Assembly: GCF_013403865.1 (NCBI RefSeq) | Contig: NZ_JABFDK010000001.1 | Coordinates: 1-64,000 of the forward strand | Length of the DNA: 64,000 nt | Source: Winogradskyella costae | GTDB lineage: Bacteria; Bacteroidota; Bacteroidia; Flavobacteriales; Flavobacteriaceae | Direction of reading: 5' to 3' | In this document: piece after piece, positions 21,108 through 30,897 of the stretch | Layout of the letters: each line of letters begins with the position of its first letter | Position numbering within the stretch: the stretch's first letter is position 1 | Position numbers and translations under genes: made by a program | Notes under the pieces: model-generated | Told to the model about the DNA's origin: nothing | Seen by the model: the letters and a program-made list of their open reading frames with translations, nothing else | Databases searched by the model: none

Positions 21108-23330
21108 TTAAAATCTATAACTTACCGTTCCTTTTAAGAAGAATGGTGTGCCTGGTGTAAAATGTATTTCTTCAACAGACTGCGCTTCGTTCTGTAATCG
21201 CGATTCTGTAGCAAATTGTGTTTCATTCCAATCCACATCAAATAAGTTTTCTATTGCAAAACCAAATGTGATATTGTTTAACCTATAATTCACGTTAAAA
21301 TCTGTAACCATATACCCTTCTGCGACAATGGAATTGTCTTCATTTGCTGCTCTGTCATCTAAATATCTAAAACGTAAGCCTCCAGAAAATCCATTAAGAT
21401 CATCTACCGATAAACCTCCAACTAACGTAAAGTCTGGTGCTAATGGAATATAGTTTTCACCATCCGGATCATCAACGCTTCTAGCATTAGTAAGGGTGGC
21501 ATCTGTATCTAAAAATAACCAATCGGTTAACTGGTAACGCAAGCCTAAATCTAATCCGTAACGTCTCGTTTTTCCGCTTGGCTCTACAATACCTGCATCA
21601 CCGACGTAAACAAACTCTTGTTCTAAAAACAAATACCATAATGCAGAGTTTACTACTAGCCTTGGAAACGGTTTCCATACAGTTCCTAAATCAGCCCCAT
21701 AAGAACGTGGTAAAATATCTTCACCTCCATTGGCCACCACAACTCTGGTATCGTTAGAATGAAATCCTAATCCAGATTTTAAATACAACTGCAGATTATC
21801 TTGTGCATTGTAAAAGAAATTCAACTTCGGACTTACAATCGTTTTAGTTTCTGATAACGTTTGATAATCGGTTTGTAGCGCGTCATTATACATAAACTTG
21901 AAATAGTCTAAACGCAGCGCTGGTGCTATTTTAAATTTTCCAAATTCAAACTCTGCATTTACAAAAGCGTCAATATTAGTTTGGTTGATATCACCCAATT
22001 GAATATTCTCTAAAGTCGTCGATCTATTTAATGTTCGAGATAATTCTACATCATCCGAAATATCATGTCTTAAACCTAGACCAGAGGTTAAGGTCAACTC
22101 GGTATCCCCCAAAAAAGTTGTATGTGTAACGGCTGTATTTGCTCCAAAGATATTTCGGTCTTCTTTTTGATAAATTTGATCTCCATTAATCGGGTCTTCT
22201 AAAAAGAAAGTGAAATTTGAATACAATTCAAAAGCATAATGCGAATAAAAGGCATTGGCCGTTAAACTAGTATTGTCATCTATATATTTATCGAAAGTAA
22301 CATTAAGGTTTGTGCGTTCTGTTTGTCCTCCTTCTGTATCATCAATGGCTCCAAAGCGAGAGATGTTTCCGTTATCTACTTCTCGTTGTGGAATCTGTCC
22401 AGAAGCATCCCAACGGCTTGTAAAATGCGAAGCCGTCAACGTAAGTTTATCATTTTCTGGTGAAAACATCACATACTTACCAAATAAATTTAAACGGTTA
22501 AAGTTCTGTGGTGATTCAAACGGACCATCCGTATTAATATATTCTAAAGCCACGTAAGCATTTTGGTTTTTTGTATCTTCTAAAAGGTTGAATAAACCAA
22601 CAGTTCTCATAGTATTAAATTGTCCCACAGAAAATGAAACCTCACTTTCTTTTAGGTAATCTTTTGTTTTAAAATTAACGTAACCTGCGGTATTAAAATC
22701 TCCTTCTTGGGCATAATAGCCACCTTTACCAAAATCAATTTTATTAACCGTTTCTGGAATTACAAAATGTAAATCACTATAGCCTTGACCATGTGCATGA
22801 GATACCATATTTACCGGCATACCATCGACTGAAATAGACACATCTGTACCGTGATCTATATCAAAACCACGCAAAAATAATTGTTCTGCTTTACCTCCAC
22901 CGGCATGCTGCCCAATGAATAAACCTGGAACTTTTCGCAAGACTTCTTGTGTAGAATTCACAGGAGTGATGTTTAAGTCTAATCTTGAAATTGTACTTAC
23001 CGTATTCAATTCTTCAGTAATTACCATTTCATCTAATTGAAAAGCTTTTTCTTCTAAAATAAAATTTAAGTTTTCAGTTGATTCTAAAGCGATAATTCTA
23101 GTTTTATAACCCAATAAACCAATTCGTAAAGAATCTCCCAATTTGGTTTCGGCAATGACAAACACACCATTTTCTAGGGTATGTGCATGACTTTCGGAAG
23201 TTTGGTTATAAATATACGCAGCTTCTAACGGCTGATTTAATTCATTTACAACCCGTCCTTTTATGTTTTGACCGTATGTTGTAAAGGCAAAACAACTAAT
23301 GAAAAGTGTTAAAATGTTGATCTGTTTCAT
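21108..23330 (-). CDS. TonB-dependent outer membrane receptor
   Basis: 740 residues: signal peptide (1-20), a carboxypeptidase-regulatory-like domain (about 22-95, beginning IKGRVVNELNQPLEAAYIYN), a plug domain (about 110-230; LRKVPGLFIGQHAGGGKAEQLFLRGFDIDHGTDVSISVDGMPV) and a 22-strand-type barrel ending FFLKGTVSYRF with terminal phenylalanine. It imports an unidentified ligand across the outer membrane using TonB energy. The plug is unusually histidine-rich (IDHGTD, VSHAHGQGYSDLHF), which may suit a metal or metal-chelate ligand; that is inference. It is the last gene of the minus-strand operon with the TPR and DUF4331 genes. Confidence 0.92.
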   Translation of the reverse strand: MKQINILTLFISCFAFTTYGQNIKGRVVNELNQPLEAAYIYNQTSESHAHTLENGVFVIAETKLGDSLRIGLLGYKTRIIALESTENLNFILEEKAFQLDEMVITEELNTVSTISRLDLNITPVNSTQEVLRKVPGLFIGQHAGGGKAEQLFLRGFDIDHGTDVSISVDGMPVNMVSHAHGQGYSDLHFVIPETVNKIDFGKGGYYAQEGDFNTAGYVNFKTKDYLKESEVSFSVGQFNTMRTVGLFNLLEDTKNQNAYVALEYINTDGPFESPQNFNRLNLFGKYVMFSPENDKLTLTASHFTSRWDASGQIPQREVDNGNISRFGAIDDTEGGQTERTNLNVTFDKYIDDNTSLTANAFYSHYAFELYSNFTFFLEDPINGDQIYQKEDRNIFGANTAVTHTTFLGDTELTLTSGLGLRHDISDDVELSRTLNRSTTLENIQLGDINQTNIDAFVNAEFEFGKFKIAPALRLDYFKFMYNDALQTDYQTLSETKTIVSPKLNFFYNAQDNLQLYLKSGLGFHSNDTRVVVANGGEDILPRSYGADLGTVWKPFPRLVVNSALWYLFLEQEFVYVGDAGIVEPSGKTRRYGLDLGLRYQLTDWLFLDTDATLTNARSVDDPDGENYIPLAPDFTLVGGLSVDDLNGFSGGLRFRYLDDRAANEDNSIVAEGYMVTDFNVNYRLNNITFGFAIENLFDVDWNETQFATESRLQNEAQSVEEIHFTPGTPFFLKGTVSYRF

Positions 23331-23404
23331 TCTATTTTTTTTGAGAATTAGTTTAAAAATTACACTACAACAAACATAAATATTCTGCTGTAAATTTGTA
23401 GGAA

Positions 23405-24682
23405 TTATAGCTGATTTATCTTTGAAACCATAGTTGGTCCTAATTCATAAATACTAGCTAAAAGTTCAGCTTTTAGAGGTTGAATTTCCTCTGTTTTACC
23501 TGCTGCTTTGTAAATTTCAGCACTGTGATATAATACGGCTGGTTCGTAAGTTTTGCCATCTACAAATTCTTCCGTAATTTCATTGGCTCTCTTTATATCT
23601 CCCATTTTAAAATAACTCCACGCTAACAAATCATACGATTGTGGTGTTGGCCTGTTCTCAACTTCTTGCATAGCAATTTCTAAAGCACGTTCTGGTATTA
23701 ATAAATCCTCTGAAAATACCATTACATTATACTTGTTATACATCGCTCCATACATGTCGTTCTTAACAGCTGCTTGGTAGTTTGTTATAGATTCTGCTTT
23801 TAACTTTAAATCATTATTAAATTCTGCAATCTCTGCTTTTAATAAGTCGTAATCTGGAGTATTGTGATATGATGTAATATGGTTTAAGATATTTAACGCT
23901 TCCGTCGGATTCTTCTCATGAGAATACACAATCCACGCAATACCTTTTTTTGCATAAGCATTATTAGGATCCAATTCTAAAGCTTTTAGGAAATAAGAAT
24001 AAGACTTATCGATTTCACCAGCATGACCATAGAAATCTGCAATATTAGTATAAGACCATAATTTCATCCCTTTTAATTTAGATTCTTCGGCTATTGTCAT
24101 GGCTTTTTCCATGTTTTCAATAGCACCATCTAAATTCCCTTTATGATCTTCTAATTTTGATAAACGAATCAGATAATCAAAACTAGAGGTGTTTTTTAAA
24201 TCTTTTAAATAGGCTTCTGCATAGATGTAATTTCCTAGTTCTAAATGTACATCGAATAGCATTTTTTTAGTCCCATTAAGTTTTGAACCATTAGCTTCTG
24301 CTTTTTTAAGTAAGACTAAAGCTTCTTTAAAACGGTGTTGTGAAATGTAATTTGCAGCTATATTTTTTAAGAGTCCTGCATCACTATTGTTTACGATTTC
24401 GTTGGCTTCGAGAAGATCCTCTTCTGCCTTAATTAAATACTCTATTTGACCTGTAACATTGAATACTTCTGTGTTAGCATTAGCACGACTAATTAAATAC
24501 GAATATGAACTAGTACTGTTTTCAATTCTAGTAGTCCAAAAATTGACATCACCCAAAAGTTTGGTTTGGTCTATTTCGGTAGAAAGGTATTGATTATAAT
24601 CAGCTTCGTTGGTAACCGTATTAGAATTACAACTAAGTATCAGTAACGTTATAAAAATCGGAAGTATGTTTTTGAGTTTCAT
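23405..24682 (-). CDS. TPR-repeat lipoprotein
   Basis: 425 residues with a lipobox (LILSC, about 14-18). Tetratricopeptide repeats fill about 110-390, for example NAYAKKGIAWIVY and QSYDLLAWSYFKMGD. It sits between the DUF4331 gene and the TonB receptor on the same strand, 74 bp upstream of the receptor start. A periplasm-facing or surface TPR scaffold beside a receptor is a typical arrangement. Its partner is not visible from sequence. Confidence 0.85.
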   Translation of the reverse strand: MKLKNILPIFITLLILSCNSNTVTNEADYNQYLSTEIDQTKLLGDVNFWTTRIENSTSSYSYLISRANANTEVFNVTGQIEYLIKAEEDLLEANEIVNNSDAGLLKNIAANYISQHRFKEALVLLKKAEANGSKLNGTKKMLFDVHLELGNYIYAEAYLKDLKNTSSFDYLIRLSKLEDHKGNLDGAIENMEKAMTIAEESKLKGMKLWSYTNIADFYGHAGEIDKSYSYFLKALELDPNNAYAKKGIAWIVYSHEKNPTEALNILNHITSYHNTPDYDLLKAEIAEFNNDLKLKAESITNYQAAVKNDMYGAMYNKYNVMVFSEDLLIPERALEIAMQEVENRPTPQSYDLLAWSYFKMGDIKRANEITEEFVDGKTYEPAVLYHSAEIYKAAGKTEEIQPLKAELLASIYELGPTMVSKINQL

Positions 24683-24781
24683 AATAGTTTGTTTTTTGAG
24701 TTTTGTTAATTGTTATTTAGATAAGTATTAATAATCTAAAATGAGATCTTGTGACCTCATTTTAGCTTACTAATTAATCAC

Positions 24782-25357
24782 TTACCAAGGAGACGCTAAG
24801 TAAGGGAAAGACGTCAAAAATTCTTTGTCATTAGAAGCGACATTATCACTTACCAATCCTGGAAACTCAGGATTTGTTAAGCCCTCTTCTCCACCAAAAA
24901 TCAGTATCAATTCCACATCGATAACATCATCAGTTAAGTTTCTACCAGTTAAGATATTTGTACCATCAAAAAACGTTGTTGGTGCATCTAAAGACACGGT
25001 AAGCACATCTGTCGCTAATACTCCAGTAAATTGTGCTGCTGTAAAACCTAAAGCGTTAGCATCATCTGGACTTGCAGGATCATAAGCAGGACTCAAAGTT
25101 TCTAATTTTGTTTGGAAAGCACTTTGAAATAACGCTCCCATATCAGAAGGTGTTGTGGTATTAAAAGCATCTTTCATACCGTCATTTACAAATACAGTAT
25201 TAATTGCTGGTCGTCCCATTTGGTCTTCCTGAACATAAGTCCCTGTAAAGGTTGGACCTGTTGGACCTGTTACATTATCGTCATCGTCACTACAGTTCAT
25301 AGCTGTCATAGACGCTAAAATTGCAACTGCAAATAGTTTTATATTATTAAATTTCAT
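24782..25357 (-). CDS. DUF4331 C-terminal-half lipoprotein
   Basis: 191 residues with a lipobox-like AMNC (about 19-22) followed by SDDDD. The body holds QMGRPAINTVFV, NLTDDVIDVELILIFGG and a closing LTSFPYLASPW, the motifs of the second half of DUF4331 proteins. The first half is encoded separately by the upstream gene at 25463-26116, so the family domain is split across two exported proteins. The function of DUF4331 is unknown. Confidence 0.8.
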   Translation of the reverse strand: MKFNNIKLFAVAILASMTAMNCSDDDDNVTGPTGPTFTGTYVQEDQMGRPAINTVFVNDGMKDAFNTTTPSDMGALFQSAFQTKLETLSPAYDPASPDDANALGFTAAQFTGVLATDVLTVSLDAPTTFFDGTNILTGRNLTDDVIDVELILIFGGEEGLTNPEFPGLVSDNVASNDKEFLTSFPYLASPW

Positions 25358-25462
25358 AGTGTTTAAATTTTATTATTAATGATTATCATGAGTTACCTTT
25401 TTATTTCACACATTTTTTTAGATGAAAACAGTAAGGCATCAAAATGAGTTCTTACTTTTTAA

Positions 25463-26116
25463 TTATTGTTTCCTTTTAGATTCTACCCAAGTATTAATTG
25501 TACCAGTTCCTCCAATCATAGATTTAGGCACTTCAACAACTACAGATAACACATTAGATCCTGCAAACGTATCGTCACCAGGACTCGCAAATCCAGTAGC
25601 ATCTCCTGCTATAATTTCTGTGTACTTGTTAAAATCGAAAAAGAAAGGATCATCTCTTGGTCCTGCAAATAATTTCATTCCTGCAAACTCTTCAACTATT
25701 GCTGTCTCACCATATGCCGTAATATCTACAATACCTGCATTAGCTGATGTTGATACAATTGTACTGTTTAAACCTGTTGATGTTGGTGCTGTTGGCCCAA
25801 AGAAATACATCTTACCATCTCTTGGGGTCGCTTGGATAACTAAATCTTCTACATTATCCCCATCAGTGTCAATATTAAACTCTAATAATACACGTTCATC
25901 AAATGAAGCTGATGCCGTATTACCAGGAGTTAATAACCCTTGTACGTTGGCAACCAATACTAAATTAGATGTATTCTCTCCTCTAAAGGCATAAAAGTCT
26001 GTGATATCACTTGTACCACCCTGTACAGCAGGAGCATCGATATGATCCGCTGCAATAGCAACGAATGTTCCAATTCCTAAAATTGCCGCTGCGATTAAAA
26101 TTTTTGTTTTTTTCAT
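25463..26116 (-). CDS. DUF4331 N-terminal-half exported protein
   Basis: 217 residues with a signal peptide (1-22, ending in AIAA). Immediately after cleavage comes DHIDAPAVQGGTSDITDFYAF, the conserved DUF4331 start, and further on SPGDDTFAGSNVLSVVVEVPKSMI, its mid-domain motif. It ends where the second half would begin. It is the first gene of the operon, so transcription probably starts upstream of 26116. The acid- and histidine-rich start could bind a metal; this is not shown. Confidence 0.85.
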   Translation of the reverse strand: MKKTKILIAAAILGIGTFVAIAADHIDAPAVQGGTSDITDFYAFRGENTSNLVLVANVQGLLTPGNTASASFDERVLLEFNIDTDGDNVEDLVIQATPRDGKMYFFGPTAPTSTGLNSTIVSTSANAGIVDITAYGETAIVEEFAGMKLFAGPRDDPFFFDFNKYTEIIAGDATGFASPGDDTFAGSNVLSVVVEVPKSMIGGTGTINTWVESKRKQ

Positions 26117-26208
26117 AATTTCTGAGATTTTGTTAGTTTTATTGTCTCTGCTCTACCTACGAAAAAATATAAATAGTGGTTTTGTTAAAATTTTGTTAAT
26201 GAAATAAA

Positions 26209-26241
26209 TTGATGATTTCTCGGCATAAAAATTTAACTTTG
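26209..26241 (+). promoter_or_regulatory. Bacteroidota-type promoter for the LETM1-like gene
   Basis: TTG (26209-26211) and TAACTTTG (26234-26241) are 22 bp apart, close to the TTG-N19-TAnnTTTG consensus. The start codon at 26261 lies 19 bp downstream. Confidence 0.55.
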
Positions 26242-26260
26242 ACCTTTCAAATTTTACGTT

Positions 26261-27436
26261 ATGAATCCATCAGCTAATGGCTGGATAAAAAAATTACTTA
26301 ATCTTGTTTCTGAAACTGTGTATTCTCAAACAGATACGGAGGTGTTTTATATTAATTTAAAGCGCGCCGGATTTATATATGGTAGTAATATTAAAGTGGT
26401 TTTAGATATTGTTAAACCCTTTGAACTTAGTGAAGAGGAACGTTGTAAGATTAATTTACTTCTTACCTTCTATTACATTTATAATAAAGAAAATTCTAAG
26501 GAACAATTTACCGAGAGTCTTATAAAATATTACAAGTCTATAACCGACCAAAAGCGTTCATTTTTTGAAGATTTGTTTAGTGATAAATCTCCAGATAGTT
26601 TGTTAGAAAAGATCATTCATAAACGTATACATATTGATGATAATTTTATTTCGAAAAGTTTTAATTATTTTTTAATCAATGCTCTTTTGTTTGTTGATGC
26701 TTTAGGATATCAGCGTTTTCTTAAGGATGAGCATAAGATTAAAGATTACGTTGAAAACCTTGAATCTGCGTTAGAGACTATTGTGTTCTCCGTTATTGAA
26801 AATAAGACCGTAAAATCTGAGTATGATGAAAACCTTATTAAGTTATTTGAAAGTTCTATTCGCTATAAAAATGCTGAACTTTTAACGTATACTGATGCTA
26901 TTTCCATTATAAATGAACCTTTAGAAAAGCTCTATGTTATTGACTTAGTTTGTATGGCATCGTGGACTGATAAAATTATAGACCGGGACGAACAAGATTT
27001 TTTAAATCAATTAAAATCAGATTTAAGCGTTGAACATACCGTTATTGTAAAATCTGTAAATGATATCAACCTTTTTTATAATGAACATAAAGAAGAGGTT
27101 GCATTTTTAAGTTCTAAAAATCTAGCCCAAAGTTTTTATGACAATAGTACAAAAGTCGTTTCAAAACTAATAAAACGTAACAGTAAGCGTTTAATCAAAG
27201 AATTATCAGAAAGTAAAGAAGCACTATACCTCCTAACGCAATCTACACAACGGAATCTTACGGACGAGGAACAAAAGAAAATTCAAACACAACTTATTGA
27301 TATTTTTAAATCAATACCAAGTTTGGCTATTTTTATGTTGCCTGGTGGTATGTTACTTTTACCCTTATTTATTAAGTTTATTCCTAAATTATTACCTTCA
27401 GCATTTGATGATAACCGAATAGATGATAAGGATTGA
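26261..27436 (+). CDS. LETM1-related protein
   Basis: 391 residues. The final 75 or so (NLTDEEQKKIQTQLIDIFKSIPSLAIFMLPGGMLLLPLFIKFIPKLLPSAF) match the LETM1 ribosome-binding-like domain, with a helical membrane-like stretch containing LPGG. The first 300 residues are helical, acidic and lysine-rich without membrane segments. Bacteroidota members have been annotated as LETM1-related biofilm-associated proteins; their exact role is unsettled. A good promoter lies just upstream, and the lipoprotein gene follows 34 bp later. Confidence 0.8.
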   Translation: MNPSANGWIKKLLNLVSETVYSQTDTEVFYINLKRAGFIYGSNIKVVLDIVKPFELSEEERCKINLLLTFYYIYNKENSKEQFTESLIKYYKSITDQKRSFFEDLFSDKSPDSLLEKIIHKRIHIDDNFISKSFNYFLINALLFVDALGYQRFLKDEHKIKDYVENLESALETIVFSVIENKTVKSEYDENLIKLFESSIRYKNAELLTYTDAISIINEPLEKLYVIDLVCMASWTDKIIDRDEQDFLNQLKSDLSVEHTVIVKSVNDINLFYNEHKEEVAFLSSKNLAQSFYDNSTKVVSKLIKRNSKRLIKELSESKEALYLLTQSTQRNLTDEEQKKIQTQLIDIFKSIPSLAIFMLPGGMLLLPLFIKFIPKLLPSAFDDNRIDDKD

Positions 27437-27470
27437 GTTAGCGATGAACTAACCTAAAACACTTCAACTC

Positions 27471-28031
27471 ATGAAGCACATTATATTGTTTATAATTGTC
27501 CTATTATTTGCGAATTGTACTGAAAAACAACCTACAAAATCAGAGCAAATAAAAGCTTATTACAATGGCTATAAAAATGCAAAATACGAACACATTAAAG
27601 ACGTAATAGCTGACAGCCTTACAACTGTTTATGGTGACTACACCAGCACATTCACTCCTGAGCGTTACTATGAACAATTTAAATGGGATTCCATTTTTAA
27701 GCCCGTTTATGAATTAGTAGCTATACACCAAATTGACGATCAAATTATTGCTACAGTTACTAAACGTTCTTTAAAACTTCAGTTTTTAAATAATAACCCG
27801 ATGACTTGTAGATATCAGTTTGAATTTACATCAGGAAACATTTCAAGAATAGAAGAGCTCGATTGTAATGATGCCAATTGGAAAGCCTGGAAAGAAGGAG
27901 TGGACATTTTAGTTAATTGGGTTAAAATAAACCATCCTGAATTAGATGGATTTATTCATAATTTAAGTATGCAAGGCGCTATTGATTATTTGAAAGCCAT
28001 TGAATTGTATAATAACCGTGAGGTTAATTAA
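27471..28031 (+). CDS. Hypothetical lipoprotein
   Basis: 186 residues with a lipobox at LLFANC (about 11-16). The mature part begins with QIKAYYNGYKNAKYEHIKDVIAD and has the length and alternating pattern of NTF2/SnoaL-like folds, followed by a helical tail (NLSMQGAIDYLKAIELY). No family is assigned. It follows the LETM1-like gene on the same strand and is convergent with the LytTR regulator. Confidence 0.65.
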   Translation: MKHIILFIIVLLFANCTEKQPTKSEQIKAYYNGYKNAKYEHIKDVIADSLTTVYGDYTSTFTPERYYEQFKWDSIFKPVYELVAIHQIDDQIIATVTKRSLKLQFLNNNPMTCRYQFEFTSGNISRIEELDCNDANWKAWKEGVDILVNWVKINHPELDGFIHNLSMQGAIDYLKAIELYNNREVN

Positions 28032-28085
28032 AATAACTATACCCCCTCAAACCATAGGCACCATAGTAGTCATTATACCGATATT

Positions 28086-28841
28086 TTACTCTAACCAATT
28101 TTTAAAGTCTTTAACACGCTCTCTCGCAACAATAATATCGTGATCATTAAAACGGTTGAGCTTTATTTGTAATCGTGAATTGGTATAACTCACCATATCT
28201 TTAATAGCGTTAATATTCACATAAAATTTTCTGCTTACTCTGAAGAATATATCAGGTTCTAATTCGGCTTCTAACTCATCTAAAGTAGCATCTAAAAGAT
28301 AATTTCGACCTTCGGATGTGTAGGCATACGTTCCTTTATTCTCACTGTATATACATTCAATGTCTTCAATATTTATGAGCTTAAGGTGCTGACCAACTTT
28401 TACTGAAAACCGTTTTTTGTATTCGCGCTCAATTGGATTAACAAGAAGATTTTTAATGTCATTAAAGTCTAGCGTTACCGATTGTTTTTGAGGTAATCTC
28501 CCCTTATATTTTTCTACTGCCGTTTGTAAATCTTCATCATCAATAGGTTTTAATAGGTAATCGATACTATTTAATTTAAAGGCTTTTAAGGCATATTCAT
28601 CATAGGCTGTTGTAAAAATGACCGCAGACTTTATTTCAATAGCTTCAAAGATCTCAAAAGACAACCCATCACTTAATTGAATATCTAAAAAAATTAAATC
28701 AGGATGCTCGTTATTTTTAAACCATTCAATAGATTCTTCAACAGAATGCAACATTGTTTCTGCATCAATGTCTAAAACTTTTAACATACGTTGTAAACGT
28801 CTTGCAGATGGTTTTTCGTCTTCTATTATAATTACATTCAT
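28086..28841 (-). CDS. LytTR-family response regulator
   Basis: 251 residues. Receiver domain at 1-120 with the acidic pocket (IIEDE), phospho-acceptor D53 in LIFLDIQLSDG, and the switch lysine in LLKPI. The LytTR DNA-binding domain occupies about 150-250 (RFSVKVGQHLKLINIEDIECIYSENKGTYAYT, then VSRKFYVNINAI). It is the last gene of a minus-strand operon with a LytS-type histidine kinase and 2TM proteins, so it is almost certainly the partner regulator. Confidence 0.93.
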   Translation of the reverse strand: MNVIIIEDEKPSARRLQRMLKVLDIDAETMLHSVEESIEWFKNNEHPDLIFLDIQLSDGLSFEIFEAIEIKSAVIFTTAYDEYALKAFKLNSIDYLLKPIDDEDLQTAVEKYKGRLPQKQSVTLDFNDIKNLLVNPIEREYKKRFSVKVGQHLKLINIEDIECIYSENKGTYAYTSEGRNYLLDATLDELEAELEPDIFFRVSRKFYVNINAIKDMVSYTNSRLQIKLNRFNDHDIIVARERVKDFKNWLE

Positions 28842-28867
28842 TGCTATTTATTTTGGTAGATTGACAC

Positions 28868-29194
28868 TTATTCGTAACGATTGACTTCTTCAGACTCTTG
28901 CTCCATAAACGCTTTAATCTTGCGTTCTTCCCAATTTTTCCCAAATAGTAAACCTGGAAGAAACACAGAACCTGCATGCGCTAATACACCAATTCCCCAT
29001 AATGAAAATGTGATAAAGTTACGCCATTGAAAATAGCTTTCGCCATCACTTAAATTTTCAATATTTATAAAAACAAAAATGAGATTAACAATAATATAAA
29101 TGGTTAAATGTGTATAAAACCCTTTGAGTTGTTTTACTCTTTTTGCTGCAAATTTATAACGCTCTTTTTGCAAAAAATCATTAGTGTTGTTCAT
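28868..29194 (-). CDS. 2TM-domain protein
   Basis: 108 residues matching the 2TM domain: the basic amphipathic start RYKFAAKRVKQLKGFYTHLTIY, two transmembrane helices (about 28-45 and 60-85), and the closing GKNWEERKIKAFM. It shares its architecture with the next gene upstream and with the C-terminal domain of the kinase at 29545. The upstream gene's stop abuts its start at 29194. Confidence 0.88.
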   Translation of the reverse strand: MNNTNDFLQKERYKFAAKRVKQLKGFYTHLTIYIIVNLIFVFINIENLSDGESYFQWRNFITFSLWGIGVLAHAGSVFLPGLLFGKNWEERKIKAFMEQESEEVNRYE

Positions 29195-29532
29195 TATTCC
29201 CAGTGTTTATTCTCTTTATCCATTAGCTCTTTAATCTTGCGTTCTTCCCAGTTGTCTCCTAAAAAAAAACGAGGCCCAAAAACTCCCACAAAATGAAAAG
29301 CTAGTCCTATTCCCCAAAAAAATGCGGTTGAGAATGTTCCGAAACTAAAAAACTTAACACCATTTGAAGTTATCAAAATGATTAGGAATACATTCACAAT
29401 CACATAAGACGCTAAGTGCCAATAAAAGCCTACTATTGCTTTTACTCTTTTTTTTGCTCTTAAATAAGCTTCTTCTTTTTCCCAAGCACTTTGAATATTA
29501 CTATTCTCGAAGGGTTCTATATTATTTTCCAT
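29194..29532 (-). CDS. 2TM-domain protein
   Basis: 112 residues, a second stand-alone 2TM protein: AYLRAKKRVKAIVGFYWHLASY at the start, two transmembrane helices, and GDNWEERKIKELMDKENK at the end. It is paralogous to the 28868 gene. Stop and start of the two overlap at position 29194. Three copies of this domain in one operon suggest that the helices associate with each other or with the kinase. Confidence 0.88.
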   Translation of the reverse strand: MENNIEPFENSNIQSAWEKEEAYLRAKKRVKAIVGFYWHLASYVIVNVFLIILITSNGVKFFSFGTFSTAFFWGIGLAFHFVGVFGPRFFLGDNWEERKIKELMDKENKHWE

Positions 29533-29544
29533 GATATTAAAAAA

Positions 29545-30888
29545 TTAATTCCAACGTTGTTCTTCCTCTTCTCGCATAAACTTTTCAATTTTACGTTTTT
29601 CCCATCCATTACCTAAAACTCCATCATTAACATAAACTTTATAAGCATGAAATGCTAAGCCCATCCCCCAACCTAACATTGGAAACCAAAACCATTGGAT
29701 TGTATGTGGTGTATAACGAAACCAAATAAAAATTAAAAATGGTATCACAAGGCAGTAAGAGATTAAACTATAATAAAATTCTTTCATCTCTTCAACACGC
29801 TTACGTGCTCTAATATATCTATCGTCAAATTGTGTTTTAGGTTCTATTGTTCTCATAATTGATACTTGTTTTGTGAGCATCGGGATTGCCACTGTAAAAT
29901 CCTTTTCTCGTTGATTGATGTGTACTTTTTTATTTGAAAGTATTTGGTAACGTTGCTTTATATTTTCTAAACCAACTCCACTACTTTTCTTTACGATTTG
30001 TTTGGGTTGAAGATTATTCATCACCACTAAATAATTGTCGTCTTCATATATTTTAACATGCAACGGTTTACTCGATGTTACCATATTATGCTTTACAGCA
30101 TTTTCTAAAAGTAATTGTAAGGACAACGGCACAACTTTACTTTCTGGATTTGATGCTTTATCTGGTATTTCAAAAATGATACTATCTTCAAATCGCATTT
30201 TTAAAAGCGACATATAAGTTCTTGCAAAATTCAACTCTTCATCAACCGTTACTAATTCTTTACTTTTTTGTTCTAAAACATAACGATAAACTTTAGATAG
30301 TGAGGTGGTAAATTTTTGTGCATTTACTGGGTTTTCTTCAATTAAGCTAGTTAAAACATTTAAACTGTTGAATAAAAAATGCGGATCTAACTGATTCTTA
30401 AGCGCATCAAACTTGGCACTTGCCGTACCAGCAATCACTTTTTGCTCTTTAATTTTATTTTTTTGATATCTATTATAGAAATAAACAAAATGAAAAACCG
30501 TAACAATGCTTAATGTAATCCAAACCCCAAACGAATAGGCTTTCCATGATTCTTTTTGTATAAATACACCAAAGTTAACATCATAGTAAAACACAGACGT
30601 TCCTGCTCGTAAAAGAAAAAGACCAACTAAGGTAATTAAGGTACTCCCAATGATGCCGAAAACTATGCGCTTTACATAATCTCCCTTTGCCCAGGTTCGC
30701 TTTTCCATATAATCAAAAAACGCCATGTTAGAATACCCTAAAACAAAGGCATATAATTGATAAAACCCAAACTGAATAGCAAAGTCATTAAATGAGTCAT
30801 AATTAAAACCATCAGATAAAAGGTTCCCAATTACAAATACCACACATCCAATAGCGAATGTTAAACTAATTTTTTTTAATGACTTCAT
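29545..30888 (-). CDS. LytS-type sensor histidine kinase fused to a 2TM domain
   Basis: 447 residues. Four transmembrane helices (about 8-140) precede a His_kinase domain with LDPHFLFNSLNVLTSLIEENP (the phospho-acceptor histidine of the LytS/YehU group) and an ATPase domain (VVPLSLQLLLENAVKHN; GVGLENIKQRY). The C-terminal 90 residues (RYIRARKRVEEMKEFYYSLISY to GNGWEKRKIEKFM) are a 2TM domain. It should phosphorylate the LytTR regulator encoded two genes downstream. The kinase-2TM fusion matches the separate 2TM genes beside it. Confidence 0.93.
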   Translation of the reverse strand: MKSLKKISLTFAIGCVVFVIGNLLSDGFNYDSFNDFAIQFGFYQLYAFVLGYSNMAFFDYMEKRTWAKGDYVKRIVFGIIGSTLITLVGLFLLRAGTSVFYYDVNFGVFIQKESWKAYSFGVWITLSIVTVFHFVYFYNRYQKNKIKEQKVIAGTASAKFDALKNQLDPHFLFNSLNVLTSLIEENPVNAQKFTTSLSKVYRYVLEQKSKELVTVDEELNFARTYMSLLKMRFEDSIIFEIPDKASNPESKVVPLSLQLLLENAVKHNMVTSSKPLHVKIYEDDNYLVVMNNLQPKQIVKKSSGVGLENIKQRYQILSNKKVHINQREKDFTVAIPMLTKQVSIMRTIEPKTQFDDRYIRARKRVEEMKEFYYSLISYCLVIPFLIFIWFRYTPHTIQWFWFPMLGWGMGLAFHAYKVYVNDGVLGNGWEKRKIEKFMREEEEQRWN

Positions 30889-30897
30889 AATAATTTA

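Noticed and set aside
22255..22557. 100-codon plus-strand open frame inside the TonB receptor gene
   Set aside because: It is an antisense shadow of a well-supported receptor and has no recognisable protein features.
25422..25994. 190-codon plus-strand open frame opposite the DUF4331 gene
   Set aside because: Antisense shadow of a gene with clear signal peptide and family motifs; its low-complexity proline, serine and threonine content is typical of such shadows.
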